Of a stretch of DNA of 64,000 nt, positions 7,837 through 16,683 are shown piece by piece. Numbering within the stretch: the first letter of the stretch is position 1; each line of letters starts with the position of its first letter. Made by a program: the position numbers and the translations under genes. Origin of the DNA: Shewanella khirikhana (GTDB lineage Bacteria > Pseudomonadota > Gammaproteobacteria > Enterobacterales > Shewanellaceae); NCBI RefSeq assembly GCF_003957745.1, contig NZ_CP020373.1, positions 3,767,501 to 3,831,500 on the forward strand, given 5' to 3'. A model generated the notes under the pieces. The model searched no databases. It worked only from the letters and a program-made list of their open reading frames with translations, and was not told where the DNA came from.

Positions 7837-9494
7837 TGCGCGTCGCTATCGTCATCCCCAATTACAACCACACCCATGCCATCGAGCGCACCCTGGAAAC
7901 GCTGGAGCCTTTGGGGCTGCCGGTGTTTCTGGTCAACGATGGCAGCAACGAGGCCACCTGCCATCTGCTGATGGCCCTCGATGCCAAATACCCCTGGGTC
8001 ACCCTGCTCCACCACCCCTTTAACCGGGGCAAGGGCGCGGCGGTAATGACCGGTCTGCGCGCCGCCTACAAAGCAGGCTTTACTCACGCGCTGCAGGTGG
8101 ATGCCGATGGCCAGCACACCCTCGATGACATTCCAAAACTGTTAAGCGCCGCCAGCGAGCACCCCGAGGCGGTGATCTCGGGACGGCCCCAGTATGACGA
8201 CTCTGTGCCCAAGGGCCGCCTCTATGGCCGCTACATCACCCATTTTTGGGTGTGGGTCGAGACCCTGAGCTTCGATATTCAGGACAGCATGTGCGGCTTT
8301 CGGGTCTATCCACTGGCCGCTACCGAAGCGCTGTTTTTAAGCGAGCAGCTTGGCGAGCGCATGGATTTTGATATCGAAGTGCTGGTGAAGCTCTACTGGC
8401 GCGGTGTCGATGTGGTGCATGTGCCCACGGCGGTGATTTACCCCGAGGACGGCGTCAGCCATTTTCAGGGCTTTGCCGACAACGTGCGCATCAGCGCCCT
8501 GCACACCAAACTTTTCTTCGGCATGCTCAAACGCCTGCCAAGCCTGCTTGGCCGCGGCAGAAAGCAAGCCCATTGGTCGTCCATCAGCGAGCGGGGCAGC
8601 TATTGGGGCATTAAGCTGCTGGCCGAGAGTTACCGCTTCGGCGGCCACTGGCTGTGCCGCGCCATTATGTATCCTGTGATTGCGTACTTCTTTATGACCG
8701 GCGGCGCTGCCCGCAAGGCGTCGCTTGAGTTTCTGGAGCGGGTACAGGCGCTGGAGCCAAATCATCCAGCGCTGCAGCCAAAGGTCAGTTGGCACCACAG
8801 CCTCAGGCACTTTCTCGCCTTTGGCAATGCCGCCCTTGACCGTATCGATGCCTGGTGCGACCGGATTAAGCTGAGCGAAGTCGATTTCCCCGAGCGGGCG
8901 CTGCTGGCAGACATGCTGGAGCGTGGCCAGGGCGGCGTGCTCCTGGTATCACACCTTGGCAACCTCGAGCTTTGCCGCGCCATCTCCATCCACCAGCGCA
9001 AAGTCAAAGTGAACGTGATGGTGATGACCGCCAACGCCGAAAACTTTAACAAGGTGCTGAAGCAGTTAAACCCGGACAGCGACCTAAACCTCATTCATAT
9101 CAATGAGCTGGACCCATCAACTTCTATCATGCTGGCGGACAAAATCGCCGCCGGCGAACTGGTGGTGATAGCCGGGGATCGCACCGCCAGTGGCAATGCA
9201 GGCCGCGTTGTCGAAGTGCCCTTCCTTGGCGAAACCGCGCCTTTCCCACAAGGGCCCTTTATTCTGGCAAGCCTGCTGGACTGCCCGGTATTTCTGATGT
9301 TTTGCCTGCGGGAGCAGGGCCGTTACCGGGTGCATGTGGAGCCCTTTGCCGACACCCTCAAGGGCCCCAGAGCCGGCAGAAGTGAACGTATTCAAAACGC
9401 GGTGGTGCGCTACGCCGAAAGGCTTGAGCACTACGCCCGCAAAGAGCCACTGCAGTGGTTCAACTTTTTCGATTTTTGGCGCCGCGGCCAATGA
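7836..9494 (+). CDS. Glycosyltransferase-acyltransferase fusion (ApeJ type)
   Basis: A 552-residue two-domain protein. The N-terminal half is a GT2 glycosyltransferase: VIPNYNHTHAIERTL, FLVNDGSN, and a DXD-type VDADGQHT. The C-terminal half is an LPLAT/HtrB-like acyltransferase with HLGNLE as the catalytic motif and GDRTA further on. The fusion is characteristic of APE clusters and is usually taken to build the lipid/sugar anchor to which the polyene is attached. The ATG at 7836 shares its first base with the preceding stop (TGA 7834-7836), so the genes are translationally coupled. Confidence 0.9.
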   Translation: MRVAIVIPNYNHTHAIERTLETLEPLGLPVFLVNDGSNEATCHLLMALDAKYPWVTLLHHPFNRGKGAAVMTGLRAAYKAGFTHALQVDADGQHTLDDIPKLLSAASEHPEAVISGRPQYDDSVPKGRLYGRYITHFWVWVETLSFDIQDSMCGFRVYPLAATEALFLSEQLGERMDFDIEVLVKLYWRGVDVVHVPTAVIYPEDGVSHFQGFADNVRISALHTKLFFGMLKRLPSLLGRGRKQAHWSSISERGSYWGIKLLAESYRFGGHWLCRAIMYPVIAYFFMTGGAARKASLEFLERVQALEPNHPALQPKVSWHHSLRHFLAFGNAALDRIDAWCDRIKLSEVDFPERALLADMLERGQGGVLLVSHLGNLELCRAISIHQRKVKVNVMVMTANAENFNKVLKQLNPDSDLNLIHINELDPSTSIMLADKIAAGELVVIAGDRTASGNAGRVVEVPFLGETAPFPQGPFILASLLDCPVFLMFCLREQGRYRVHVEPFADTLKGPRAGRSERIQNAVVRYAERLEHYARKEPLQWFNFFDFWRRGQ

Positions 9495-9530
9495 GGCTTT
9501 GGCCCGGGCAGACGCCACAGGAACGGTGAA

Positions 9531-11087
9531 ATGACTAACCAATCAACTGAAATGAAAGAGACTGTTAAGTTTGGCTACGGCGCCCTGACCATAGAGCAGG
9601 TCGTTGCCATCGCCAAAGGCGCCAGGGTTGAACTGAGACGCGACCAGGAATACGTGGAATACATCCAGCGCGGCGCCCGCTTTATCGACAGCCTGCTGGC
9701 CGAAGAAGGTGTGGTGTACGGCGTAACCACGGGTTACGGCGACTCCTGTACTGTGACTGTAGGGCTGGATCTGGTGCACGAACTGCCGCTGCACCTGTCG
9801 CGCTTCCATGGCTGCGGCATGGGCCGCGAGCTTACGCCAATGCAGTCCCGCGCCGTGATGGCCTGCCGCCTGAATTCACTTGCCATCGGCAAGTCCGGCG
9901 TCAGTTTTGAGCTATTGGAGCGCATCGAAACCCTGATTAATGAAGACATCTGCCCGGTTATCCCTGAAGAAGGCTCGGTGGGCGCCAGCGGCGACTTAAC
10001 ACCACTTTCTTACCTCGCCGGAGTGCTGATTGGCGAGCGCGACGTGATTTATCGCGGCGAACGTGTGCCCAGCAGTGAGGTGTTCCAGAAGCTTAATATC
10101 ACCCCATTGAAGCTGCGCCCGAAAGAGGGCCTGGCGCTGATGAACGGCACCGCGGTGATGACGGCGCTGGCGTGCCTTGCCTTTGATAGAGCCGACTACC
10201 TGACCCGGCTGTCGTCACGCATTACCGCCATGGCATCCTTGACCCTCAAGGGCAACTCCAACCATTTCGACGATATTCTGTTTGCCGCCAAGCCCCATCC
10301 GGGCCAAAGCCAGGTAGCCACCTGGATCCGTGACGACCTCAATCACCACGAGCATCCACGCAACTCCGACCGGCTGCAGGACAGATACTCCATCCGCTGC
10401 GCGCCCCACATCATCGGCGTGTTGGCCGACGCCCAGCCAATGCTGCGCCAGTTTATTGAGAACGAACTCAACAGCGCCAACGACAACCCGATTGTCGACG
10501 GCGAAGGCGAGCACATTCTCCACGGCGGCCACTTCTACGGCGGCCATATCGCCTTTGCCATGGACAGCCTCAAGAATCTGGTGGCGAACATTAGCGATCT
10601 GATTGACCGCCAGATGGCGCTGGTGATGGACCCCAAGTTTAACAATGGCTTGCCAGCGAATCTCTCAGGCGCCGAAGGTGCCCGCCGCCCCATCAACCAC
10701 GGCTTCAAGGCGGTGCAGATTGGCGTGTCGGCCTGGACCGCCGAAGCGCTCAAGCTGACCATGCCCGCCAGCGTGTTCTCCCGCTCCACCGAGTGCCACA
10801 ATCAGGACAAAGTCAGCATGGGTACCATTGCTGCCCGCGACTGTTTGCGGGTGCTGGAGCTGACCGAACAGGTGGCCGCAGCTGCATTGCTCGCCATGGC
10901 CCAGGGCATGCGCCTGCGCATCCGCCAGGGTGAGCTGTGTGAGTCGTCACTTACCGCTTCCGTGGCCAAGACCCTGGCGCAGGTCAGCGAGGCTTGCCCG
11001 CTGGTGACCGAAGACAGACCACTCGAAGCCACTCTGCGCCAGACGCTGGCACGCATTCAGGCCGCCGAGTGGGAGGTGTGCCGATGA
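9531..11087 (+). CDS. Aromatic amino acid ammonia-lyase (HAL/TAL family)
   Basis: A 518-residue MIO-dependent ammonia-lyase. The Ala-Ser-Gly triad that forms the MIO cofactor lies at about residues 152-154 (GASGDLTPLSYLAG). NGTAVMTAL, FYGGH and ENELNSANDNP are further family motifs. No hutU, hutI or hutG is nearby; instead the gene sits inside the pigment cluster. The likely role is therefore to deaminate tyrosine (or another aromatic amino acid) to a cinnamate-type starter for ApeH. The FHGCGMG loop in the substrate region differs from classical HutH. Substrate choice cannot be fixed without an alignment. It overlaps the next gene by 4 nt. Confidence 0.88.
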   Translation: MTNQSTEMKETVKFGYGALTIEQVVAIAKGARVELRRDQEYVEYIQRGARFIDSLLAEEGVVYGVTTGYGDSCTVTVGLDLVHELPLHLSRFHGCGMGRELTPMQSRAVMACRLNSLAIGKSGVSFELLERIETLINEDICPVIPEEGSVGASGDLTPLSYLAGVLIGERDVIYRGERVPSSEVFQKLNITPLKLRPKEGLALMNGTAVMTALACLAFDRADYLTRLSSRITAMASLTLKGNSNHFDDILFAAKPHPGQSQVATWIRDDLNHHEHPRNSDRLQDRYSIRCAPHIIGVLADAQPMLRQFIENELNSANDNPIVDGEGEHILHGGHFYGGHIAFAMDSLKNLVANISDLIDRQMALVMDPKFNNGLPANLSGAEGARRPINHGFKAVQIGVSAWTAEALKLTMPASVFSRSTECHNQDKVSMGTIAARDCLRVLELTEQVAAAALLAMAQGMRLRIRQGELCESSLTASVAKTLAQVSEACPLVTEDRPLEATLRQTLARIQAAEWEVCR

Positions 11088-11515
11088 AATCTCTGCTTCA
11101 CGCCGAGACGGAAATCATCATTCCCTTCCACGATGTGGATCCGATGCAGATCACCTGGCACGGTAACTACTTGCGTTACTTCGAAATTGTCCGCTGTGAA
11201 CTTCTGGACAAACTCGACTACAACTACCGCCAGATGCAGGAATCCGGCTTTGCCTGGCCGATAGTGGATGTGCAGATAAAGTATGTTCGCAGCAGCACCT
11301 TCGGGCAGAAAATTCGCGTCAGCGCCGATCTGGTGGAATGGGAAAACCGCTTACGGATTAACTATCAGGTACGTGATGCCGAAAGTGGCGAGCGGCTTAC
11401 CAAGGGCTACACCATTCAGGCCGCAGTGGACATGAGCAATAACGAACTCTGTTTCGTTACGCCCGAGGTGTTTCAGGCCAAAATTCGCCCACTGCTGGGC
11501 GAAGCAGGCGCCTGA
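11084..11515 (+). CDS. Acyl-CoA thioesterase, 4HBT/YbgC family (ApeK type)
   Basis: A 143-residue hotdog thioesterase. The active-site motif HDVDPMQITWHGNYLRYFE contains the nucleophilic or base Asp and the family's HxNYxxYFE pattern. ATG 11084 overlaps the lyase stop (ATGA). A thioesterase in this position may release mis-primed carrier proteins or hand off the finished chain. The family is certain; the substrate is not. Confidence 0.85.
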   Translation: MKSLLHAETEIIIPFHDVDPMQITWHGNYLRYFEIVRCELLDKLDYNYRQMQESGFAWPIVDVQIKYVRSSTFGQKIRVSADLVEWENRLRINYQVRDAESGERLTKGYTIQAAVDMSNNELCFVTPEVFQAKIRPLLGEAGA

Positions 11516-11569
11516 GCTTCGGCTGAAGCTCGCCATAATGTTTAACGCTGAGCGCATAAAGAGGTATCT

Positions 11570-12289
11570 ATGGGGCTGATTGTTAAGTTTTGCGTTGGAA
11601 TACTGGCATCCGTGCTGGTCTGGCAGCCAGTGCAGGCAGAAGACACTGCCCAGAACACCGACGTCAATCTCGGGGCACTCAGCACGGCCCTCAAGCCACA
11701 GGGCGCGGTGCGCGGCGAGTTTGAGCAGACCCGCACCCTCAAGGCGTTAAAGCGGCCGCTGCTCAGCCGGGGCAGTTTCGTGTTTTCACCCGAGCAGGGG
11801 CTGATGTGGGCACAAAGCCAGCCCTTTGAAAATTTACTGATTTTAAGCGAAACCCGCATGCTGAGCCGCGACAGTGAAGGTCTGTGGCAACAGACCGAGG
11901 TGGATGCCAAGGCGGGCCCGGCCACCCTGATGCCCATGCTGGTCAAAGCGATGATGGGCGGCGATATGGCCACATTGGAGCAGCATTTTTCGCTCACCTT
12001 AAACGTGACAGACAATCGCTGGCAACTAAGCCTCACCCCAAAAGACAGTGACATCAAGGCGCTGTTTGCCGCCATTGAGCTTGAAGGCAGTTTTGCCAAC
12101 GAGGCAAGCCCTGACGGTGCCGAGACTCGTACAAACAAGGCCAGCACAAACAAGGCCAGCACAGACCGGCTGAAACTTATCAGCCCCAATGGCGATATCA
12201 GCGATATTCACTTCAGCAAGCAGCAAAGCGGGCCGCTGTCGGAGCAAGAGCTACAGGCTTTTAGACCGCAAATTGAGTCGGGGCAATAA
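11570..12289 (+). CDS. LolA-like outer-membrane carrier protein of the APE cluster
   Basis: A 239-residue exported protein with an N-terminal signal peptide (VWQPVQAEDTA; cleavage after QAE or nearby) and a LolA-type beta body (RGEFEQTRTL, RGSFVFSPEQGLMW). LolA shuttles lipoproteins across the periplasm. APE clusters have their own copy next to an MMPL exporter, suggesting that it carries the lipid-anchored polyene to the outer membrane. A lysine/threonine repeat (TNKASTNKAST) interrupts the C-terminal part. The gene lies 5 nt before the exporter. Confidence 0.8.
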   Translation: MGLIVKFCVGILASVLVWQPVQAEDTAQNTDVNLGALSTALKPQGAVRGEFEQTRTLKALKRPLLSRGSFVFSPEQGLMWAQSQPFENLLILSETRMLSRDSEGLWQQTEVDAKAGPATLMPMLVKAMMGGDMATLEQHFSLTLNVTDNRWQLSLTPKDSDIKALFAAIELEGSFANEASPDGAETRTNKASTNKASTDRLKLISPNGDISDIHFSKQQSGPLSEQELQAFRPQIESGQ

Positions 12290-12294
12290 GTTAG

Positions 12295-14694
12295 ATGGCG
12301 CTTGGGGGAAGCAAAATCACAGATAAGCCACAGAATGCAGGCCGCGCAGGGCTGAGGCTCGTTCTTTGGCTATTACTGCTCACCGCAGCCGTCGTTTTCG
12401 GCGTTAAAGCCCTCAAAGAGAGGGATGTGGTCGAAACCGACATTCTCGCCATGCTGCCCCATTTGCAGCAGGATGCCCTGACCAGCCGCGCACTGGACAG
12501 TCTCGAGACCCGCCTAGCCAACGAAAGCTATCTGGTGCTGACAGGCGAAGACAAAGCTGAAACCATCGAAGCCGCCAAGGCCATGATGGCCGAACTTGCA
12601 GGCTCCCCCGAGTTCGCATCGGTACGCAGCGGCAGCGAACTCGACCCCAAAGAAATTTACCGGCTCTACTTTCCGGCTCGTTTTAATCTACTGACCGAGT
12701 CACAACGCACCCTGCTGGAAAACGGCAAGCTCGATGTGCTCATCAAGCAGGCTGAAGTTGCCCTCTACAGCGCCTTCGGTTTTGCCGGCAGCGAGCTTAT
12801 CAGCGAAGACCCCTTGTTGCTGTTTCCGGCGCTGATGCAAGGCTTTGGCAAGGGCCATCGCCTCGCTGAAGAAGACGGCATCTTGCTTGGAAACTCAGGC
12901 GGCCAAACTGCCGCCATCATCATGACCAAGGGCAAAGACAGCGTATTCAGCCCCAAGGCGCAGGAAGCCCAAATCAGCGCCATCAATGCCGCCTTCACTA
13001 AGGTAAACCAGGGCAAGCAACTGAGCCTGCTTAAGGCCGGCGCCCTGTTTCATGCCCTTGAGGCCACCCAAAGCGCCAAGGCCGAGGTATCTCTGATTGG
13101 CTCACTGTCGCTGGCCGGTGTTGTGCTGCTGGTGCTGCTGAGCTTCCGCTCACTGATGCCGCTGCTGATGGCAAGCCTTACCCTTGCCAGCGCCATGCTG
13201 AGCGCCAGTCTGTTCACCATCCTGATTTTCGGCAAATTACACCTGCTCACGTTGGTGTTTGGCACCTCGTTGATTGGCATTGCCATCGACTACAGCTTCC
13301 ATTTTTATGCCGAGCGCATCGGCCGCGATGAGCGTGCAGGCCAAACGCTGAGCCGCATTCTGCCAGCACTGACGCTGGCACTGACCACCAGCGTGCTCGC
13401 CTATATGGCACTGGGCTTCACCCCCTTTCCGGGCATGCAGCAGGTAGCGGCCTTTTGCGGCGGCGGTTTGATTGGCGCTTACCTCACCCTGTATCTCGCC
13501 TATCCGGCACTGGCGGGTAGCCGTATTCAGGGTTCAGGTTCGGCCATCAAGCTCGCCTCTCGTTTTCTTTCACCGTTCGAAGCCACAGGCCCCAAAGCGC
13601 TGGCCGTGGCAGGCCTGTTCATCCTTATTGTGAGCGCCGCAGGGCTTGGCAAGCTGCAAACCCGCGATGATATCCGCAGCCTGCAGCAGGGCTCGGACGC
13701 GCTGATGGCCGAAGAAGCCAAAGTTCGAACCCTGCTCTCGGGCGGAGTGGATAATCAGTTTTTACTGGTACGGGCCGAGTCGATGCAGGCGCTGCTCGAA
13801 AGACTCGAAGCCCTCGCGCCAGTGCTCGCTCAGGCCGAAAAAGACCAGCTGCTGCAAAGCCATGTGAACCTTGCCGATTACCTGCCATCCAGGGCGCGGC
13901 AGCTGGAGGACTATCGCCTGCAGCAGCAAATTTATGGCCCAAGGCTTGGCGACATAGTTGCGCGTTTGGGGCTTGAGCCTGAACTCGAAGCAGAGCTTCG
14001 GGCCAAATACCAGGCCGGTGCCCAAACGCCCATCGAAGCGGATGCTTTTTTTGCCACTGCGCTGGGGGCGAGCCTCAAGCCGCTGCTGCTTGAGCCCACT
14101 GCGACAGATGCCAACGCTCCCGAATCAGCGACCCAGGAATGGGGCGCCATGGTGCTGCTTGGCGGCATTCAGAACTTACCGACACTTAACCAAGCGGTAG
14201 CGACTCTGCCGGGGGTAACCCTGGTGGATAAGGTGGGCGATATCTCCAAACTGATGGGAGAGTATCGCCAAACCACCCTGTGGCTGCTGGCGCTGGCACT
14301 CTTAATCGCCTTTGGGGTATTTGCCCTGCGCCACCCCTGGAAACTTGCCGCTGCCATGGTGGCGGTACCAGCGCTGGCGGCGCTGCTCAGCCTGTCGCTG
14401 CTGGGGCTGCTGGGCTCGCCACTGACGCTGTTCCATGCGCTGGCGCTGCTGCTGGTATTTGGCATAGGCGTCGATTACAGCCTGTTTTTCGCCAAAGATG
14501 AAAACCGGGAGGATGGCCACAGAGTCATGCTGGCGGTGCTGTTGTCAGCCAGCTCCACCACCCTCGCCTTTGGTCTGCTGGCACTCAGTAACACCCCGGC
14601 AATACACTATTTTGGCCTCACGCTGGCCCTCGGGATTGGCTTTACCCTGCTGCTCTCGCCCCTCATTCACACGTTTAAAAGGAAACTGAACTAG
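12295..14694 (+). CDS. MMPL/RND-family exporter of the APE cluster
   Basis: A 799-residue inner-membrane protein with RND/MMPL architecture: an N-terminal membrane segment, a large periplasmic domain, a block of about five to six helices (around residues 260-420), a second periplasmic domain, and a second helix block (around 655-790). GTSLIGIAIDYSFHF and FGIGVDYSLFFAKDE are duplicated membrane motifs containing the conserved Asp-Tyr pairs. It most likely moves the aryl polyene lipid across or out of the inner membrane with the LolA-like carrier. The next gene begins directly after the stop. Confidence 0.88.
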   Translation: MALGGSKITDKPQNAGRAGLRLVLWLLLLTAAVVFGVKALKERDVVETDILAMLPHLQQDALTSRALDSLETRLANESYLVLTGEDKAETIEAAKAMMAELAGSPEFASVRSGSELDPKEIYRLYFPARFNLLTESQRTLLENGKLDVLIKQAEVALYSAFGFAGSELISEDPLLLFPALMQGFGKGHRLAEEDGILLGNSGGQTAAIIMTKGKDSVFSPKAQEAQISAINAAFTKVNQGKQLSLLKAGALFHALEATQSAKAEVSLIGSLSLAGVVLLVLLSFRSLMPLLMASLTLASAMLSASLFTILIFGKLHLLTLVFGTSLIGIAIDYSFHFYAERIGRDERAGQTLSRILPALTLALTTSVLAYMALGFTPFPGMQQVAAFCGGGLIGAYLTLYLAYPALAGSRIQGSGSAIKLASRFLSPFEATGPKALAVAGLFILIVSAAGLGKLQTRDDIRSLQQGSDALMAEEAKVRTLLSGGVDNQFLLVRAESMQALLERLEALAPVLAQAEKDQLLQSHVNLADYLPSRARQLEDYRLQQQIYGPRLGDIVARLGLEPELEAELRAKYQAGAQTPIEADAFFATALGASLKPLLLEPTATDANAPESATQEWGAMVLLGGIQNLPTLNQAVATLPGVTLVDKVGDISKLMGEYRQTTLWLLALALLIAFGVFALRHPWKLAAAMVAVPALAALLSLSLLGLLGSPLTLFHALALLLVFGIGVDYSLFFAKDENREDGHRVMLAVLLSASSTTLAFGLLALSNTPAIHYFGLTLALGIGFTLLLSPLIHTFKRKLN

Positions 14695-15969
14695 ATGCAC
14701 TCTGGAAATAGCAAGCCCCTCGATATGGCTGTGGATGTTGTGATTATCGGCGCGGGCCCCTCCGGCGCTATTGCCGCCAGCCTGCTGCACAAGGCCGGTA
14801 AACGGGTGCTGGTGCTGGAGCGGCAACACTTCCCGCGCTTTTCCATCGGCGAGAGCCTGCTGCCCTGCTGCATGAACTTTATCGAAGAGGCCGGCATGCT
14901 GGAGGCGGTCAATGCCGCCGGTTTCCAATTCAAGAATGGCGCGGCATTCCGTCGCAATGGTGCCTACACCACCTTCGACTTTACCGACAAGTTCACCGCT
15001 GGCCATGGCACCACCTTCCAGGTGCAGCGCGGCAACTTCGACAAGCTGCTGGCCGATACAGCGGAGGCTCAGGGCGTGGAAATCCGCTACGGCCACACGG
15101 TTGAGCGTATCAACATCAGTGGCAAGCCAAGCCTCTTTGTCAGCTCTGAAGCAGGCGACAGCTATCAGGTCGAAGCCGAATTTATGTTGGATGCCAGTGG
15201 TTTTGGCCGGGTGCTGCCACGGCTTTTGGATCTGGAGCGCCCCTCCAATCTGCCGTCACGGATGGCGATTTTTACCCACGTCGAAGACAATATCAGCGAT
15301 GCCAGCTTCGACCGTAATAAGATTCTGATAAGCGTCCACCCAGAACACAAAGACATCTGGTATTGGCTGATCCCGTTCAGCAATGGCCGCTGCTCCCTGG
15401 GTGTCGTAGCCGAGCCCCATCTGCTGGCACGTCTTGATGGCAGCCTGGAAGACAAACTGATTCAGGTGGTGCGCGAAGAGCCGGGCCTTAAAGCGCTGCT
15501 TAAAGATGCGGTGGTGGTTCAGCAGTGCGCCGAACTTAAAGGCTATTCGGCCAATGTGAGCCAGCTTGCCAGCGACAAGTTCGCCCTTTTGGGCAACGCA
15601 GGTGAGTTCCTCGACCCTGTGTTCTCCTCCGGGGTGACCATTGCCATGCAGTCCGCCTCTCTCGCTGCCCGCACCTTGCTCAAGCAACTGAATGGCGAAC
15701 AGGTCGACTGGGACAGCGAATATGCCAAGCCACTGATGACGGGCGTGAACTGTTTCCGCACCTATGTGCAGGCCTGGTACGAAGGCACCTTCCAGGAAGT
15801 GATCTTCTTTGAAAATCCCAATCCCACCATCAAGCAAATGATCTGCTCCATCCTCGCCGGATACGCATGGGATACGGAAAACCCCTTCGTGAAAGAATCG
15901 CAAAGGCGCCTGAATATGGTGGTAGAATTGTGCCGCGAGGCCAAGGCCGACGCTCAAGGGATGGCGTGA
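14695..15969 (+). CDS. FAD-dependent oxidoreductase of flavin-halogenase type
   Basis: A 424-residue flavoprotein. The Rossmann motif GAGPSG lies at about residues 19-24, followed by VLVLERQ ending in the ribose-binding Glu. GNAGEFLDPVFSSGV is the second FAD motif. Two features match flavin-dependent halogenases rather than plain hydroxylases: WYWLIP at residues 222-227 (halogenase signature WxWxIP) and Lys80 in GFQFKNGAAF, close to the catalytic Lys79 of PrnA and RebH. APE clusters often carry a 'tryptophan halogenase-like' gene and xanthomonadins are brominated, so aryl ring halogenation is possible. Many homologues are not known to halogenate. Overlaps the next gene by 1 nt. Confidence 0.8.
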   Translation: MHSGNSKPLDMAVDVVIIGAGPSGAIAASLLHKAGKRVLVLERQHFPRFSIGESLLPCCMNFIEEAGMLEAVNAAGFQFKNGAAFRRNGAYTTFDFTDKFTAGHGTTFQVQRGNFDKLLADTAEAQGVEIRYGHTVERINISGKPSLFVSSEAGDSYQVEAEFMLDASGFGRVLPRLLDLERPSNLPSRMAIFTHVEDNISDASFDRNKILISVHPEHKDIWYWLIPFSNGRCSLGVVAEPHLLARLDGSLEDKLIQVVREEPGLKALLKDAVVVQQCAELKGYSANVSQLASDKFALLGNAGEFLDPVFSSGVTIAMQSASLAARTLLKQLNGEQVDWDSEYAKPLMTGVNCFRTYVQAWYEGTFQEVIFFENPNPTIKQMICSILAGYAWDTENPFVKESQRRLNMVVELCREAKADAQGMA

Positions 15970-16616
15970 TGATACAACGACTTTTGCTGACATTTTTCGT
16001 GCTCTTGGTCACCAGCGGCTGCACCCAGCTGCTGCTGCGCCAAACCTGTGTTGGCTTATCCAGGGACGTGAATTATTGCCTGGCACCACTGCCGGTACCT
16101 GCGAAAGCGCTGCGGGAGACAACCGATGCCCCAAAGCCGCAGCGGGCAGCGAAGGCACCAAACACGCCCACCCCAGAGAGCCGGAGCCAAACCCAGAAAG
16201 TCAGCATTGATATTGACGGCAAGCGTCATGAACTCTTGAGCGAGCTTGAGCTCAACCAGCAGCAGCTGTCTGTGGTGGGCCTGGCGCCGCTGGGTCAGCC
16301 GCTGTTTGACGTTCGCTTCGATGGCAACAGCCTTGCCAGTGAGCAAAGCGTGCTGCTTGGCGAGAATTTTCGCGCCGAATATTTGGTGGCGCTGCTGCAA
16401 CTGATTTATTGGCCCGAGGGTCAAATCAATGCGGCACTGGCCGGTGGTCAGGTGCAGGAGCAAGCCTGCGAGCAGCGCCGTTGTCGCAGCCTGACGTCCG
16501 CCGATGAAGGCGAGCTGGTGCACATCAGTTACAGTCATCCAGACCCCTGGCGCGCCCGGATCACCCTGAATATTCCGGCGGCCAAACTGACGCTGAAAAT
16601 CACGCCGCTGGCGTAA
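15969..16616 (+). CDS. DUF3261 lipoprotein of the APE cluster
   Basis: A 215-residue predicted lipoprotein. The signal peptide ends in the lipobox TSGC, so Cys 17 or so would be lipidated. The following region resembles the DUF3261 family found in APE clusters. ATG 15969 overlaps the preceding TGA by one base. An outer-membrane-linked role in polyene delivery with the LolA-like carrier and exporter is inference from context; no catalytic motif is seen. Confidence 0.75.
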   Translation: MIQRLLLTFFVLLVTSGCTQLLLRQTCVGLSRDVNYCLAPLPVPAKALRETTDAPKPQRAAKAPNTPTPESRSQTQKVSIDIDGKRHELLSELELNQQQLSVVGLAPLGQPLFDVRFDGNSLASEQSVLLGENFRAEYLVALLQLIYWPEGQINAALAGGQVQEQACEQRRCRSLTSADEGELVHISYSHPDPWRARITLNIPAAKLTLKITPLA

Positions 16617-16683
16617 CGCAAGCCCCTTGCATAAGAGGTTCGATGAACCAGAGGGAATGGGGCAGGATTTAGGAAGCACGAGA

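Noticed and set aside
9531..11087. Reading the ammonia-lyase as HutH for histidine use
   Set aside because: No hutU, hutI, hutG or hutC nearby, and the gene overlaps APE pathway genes.
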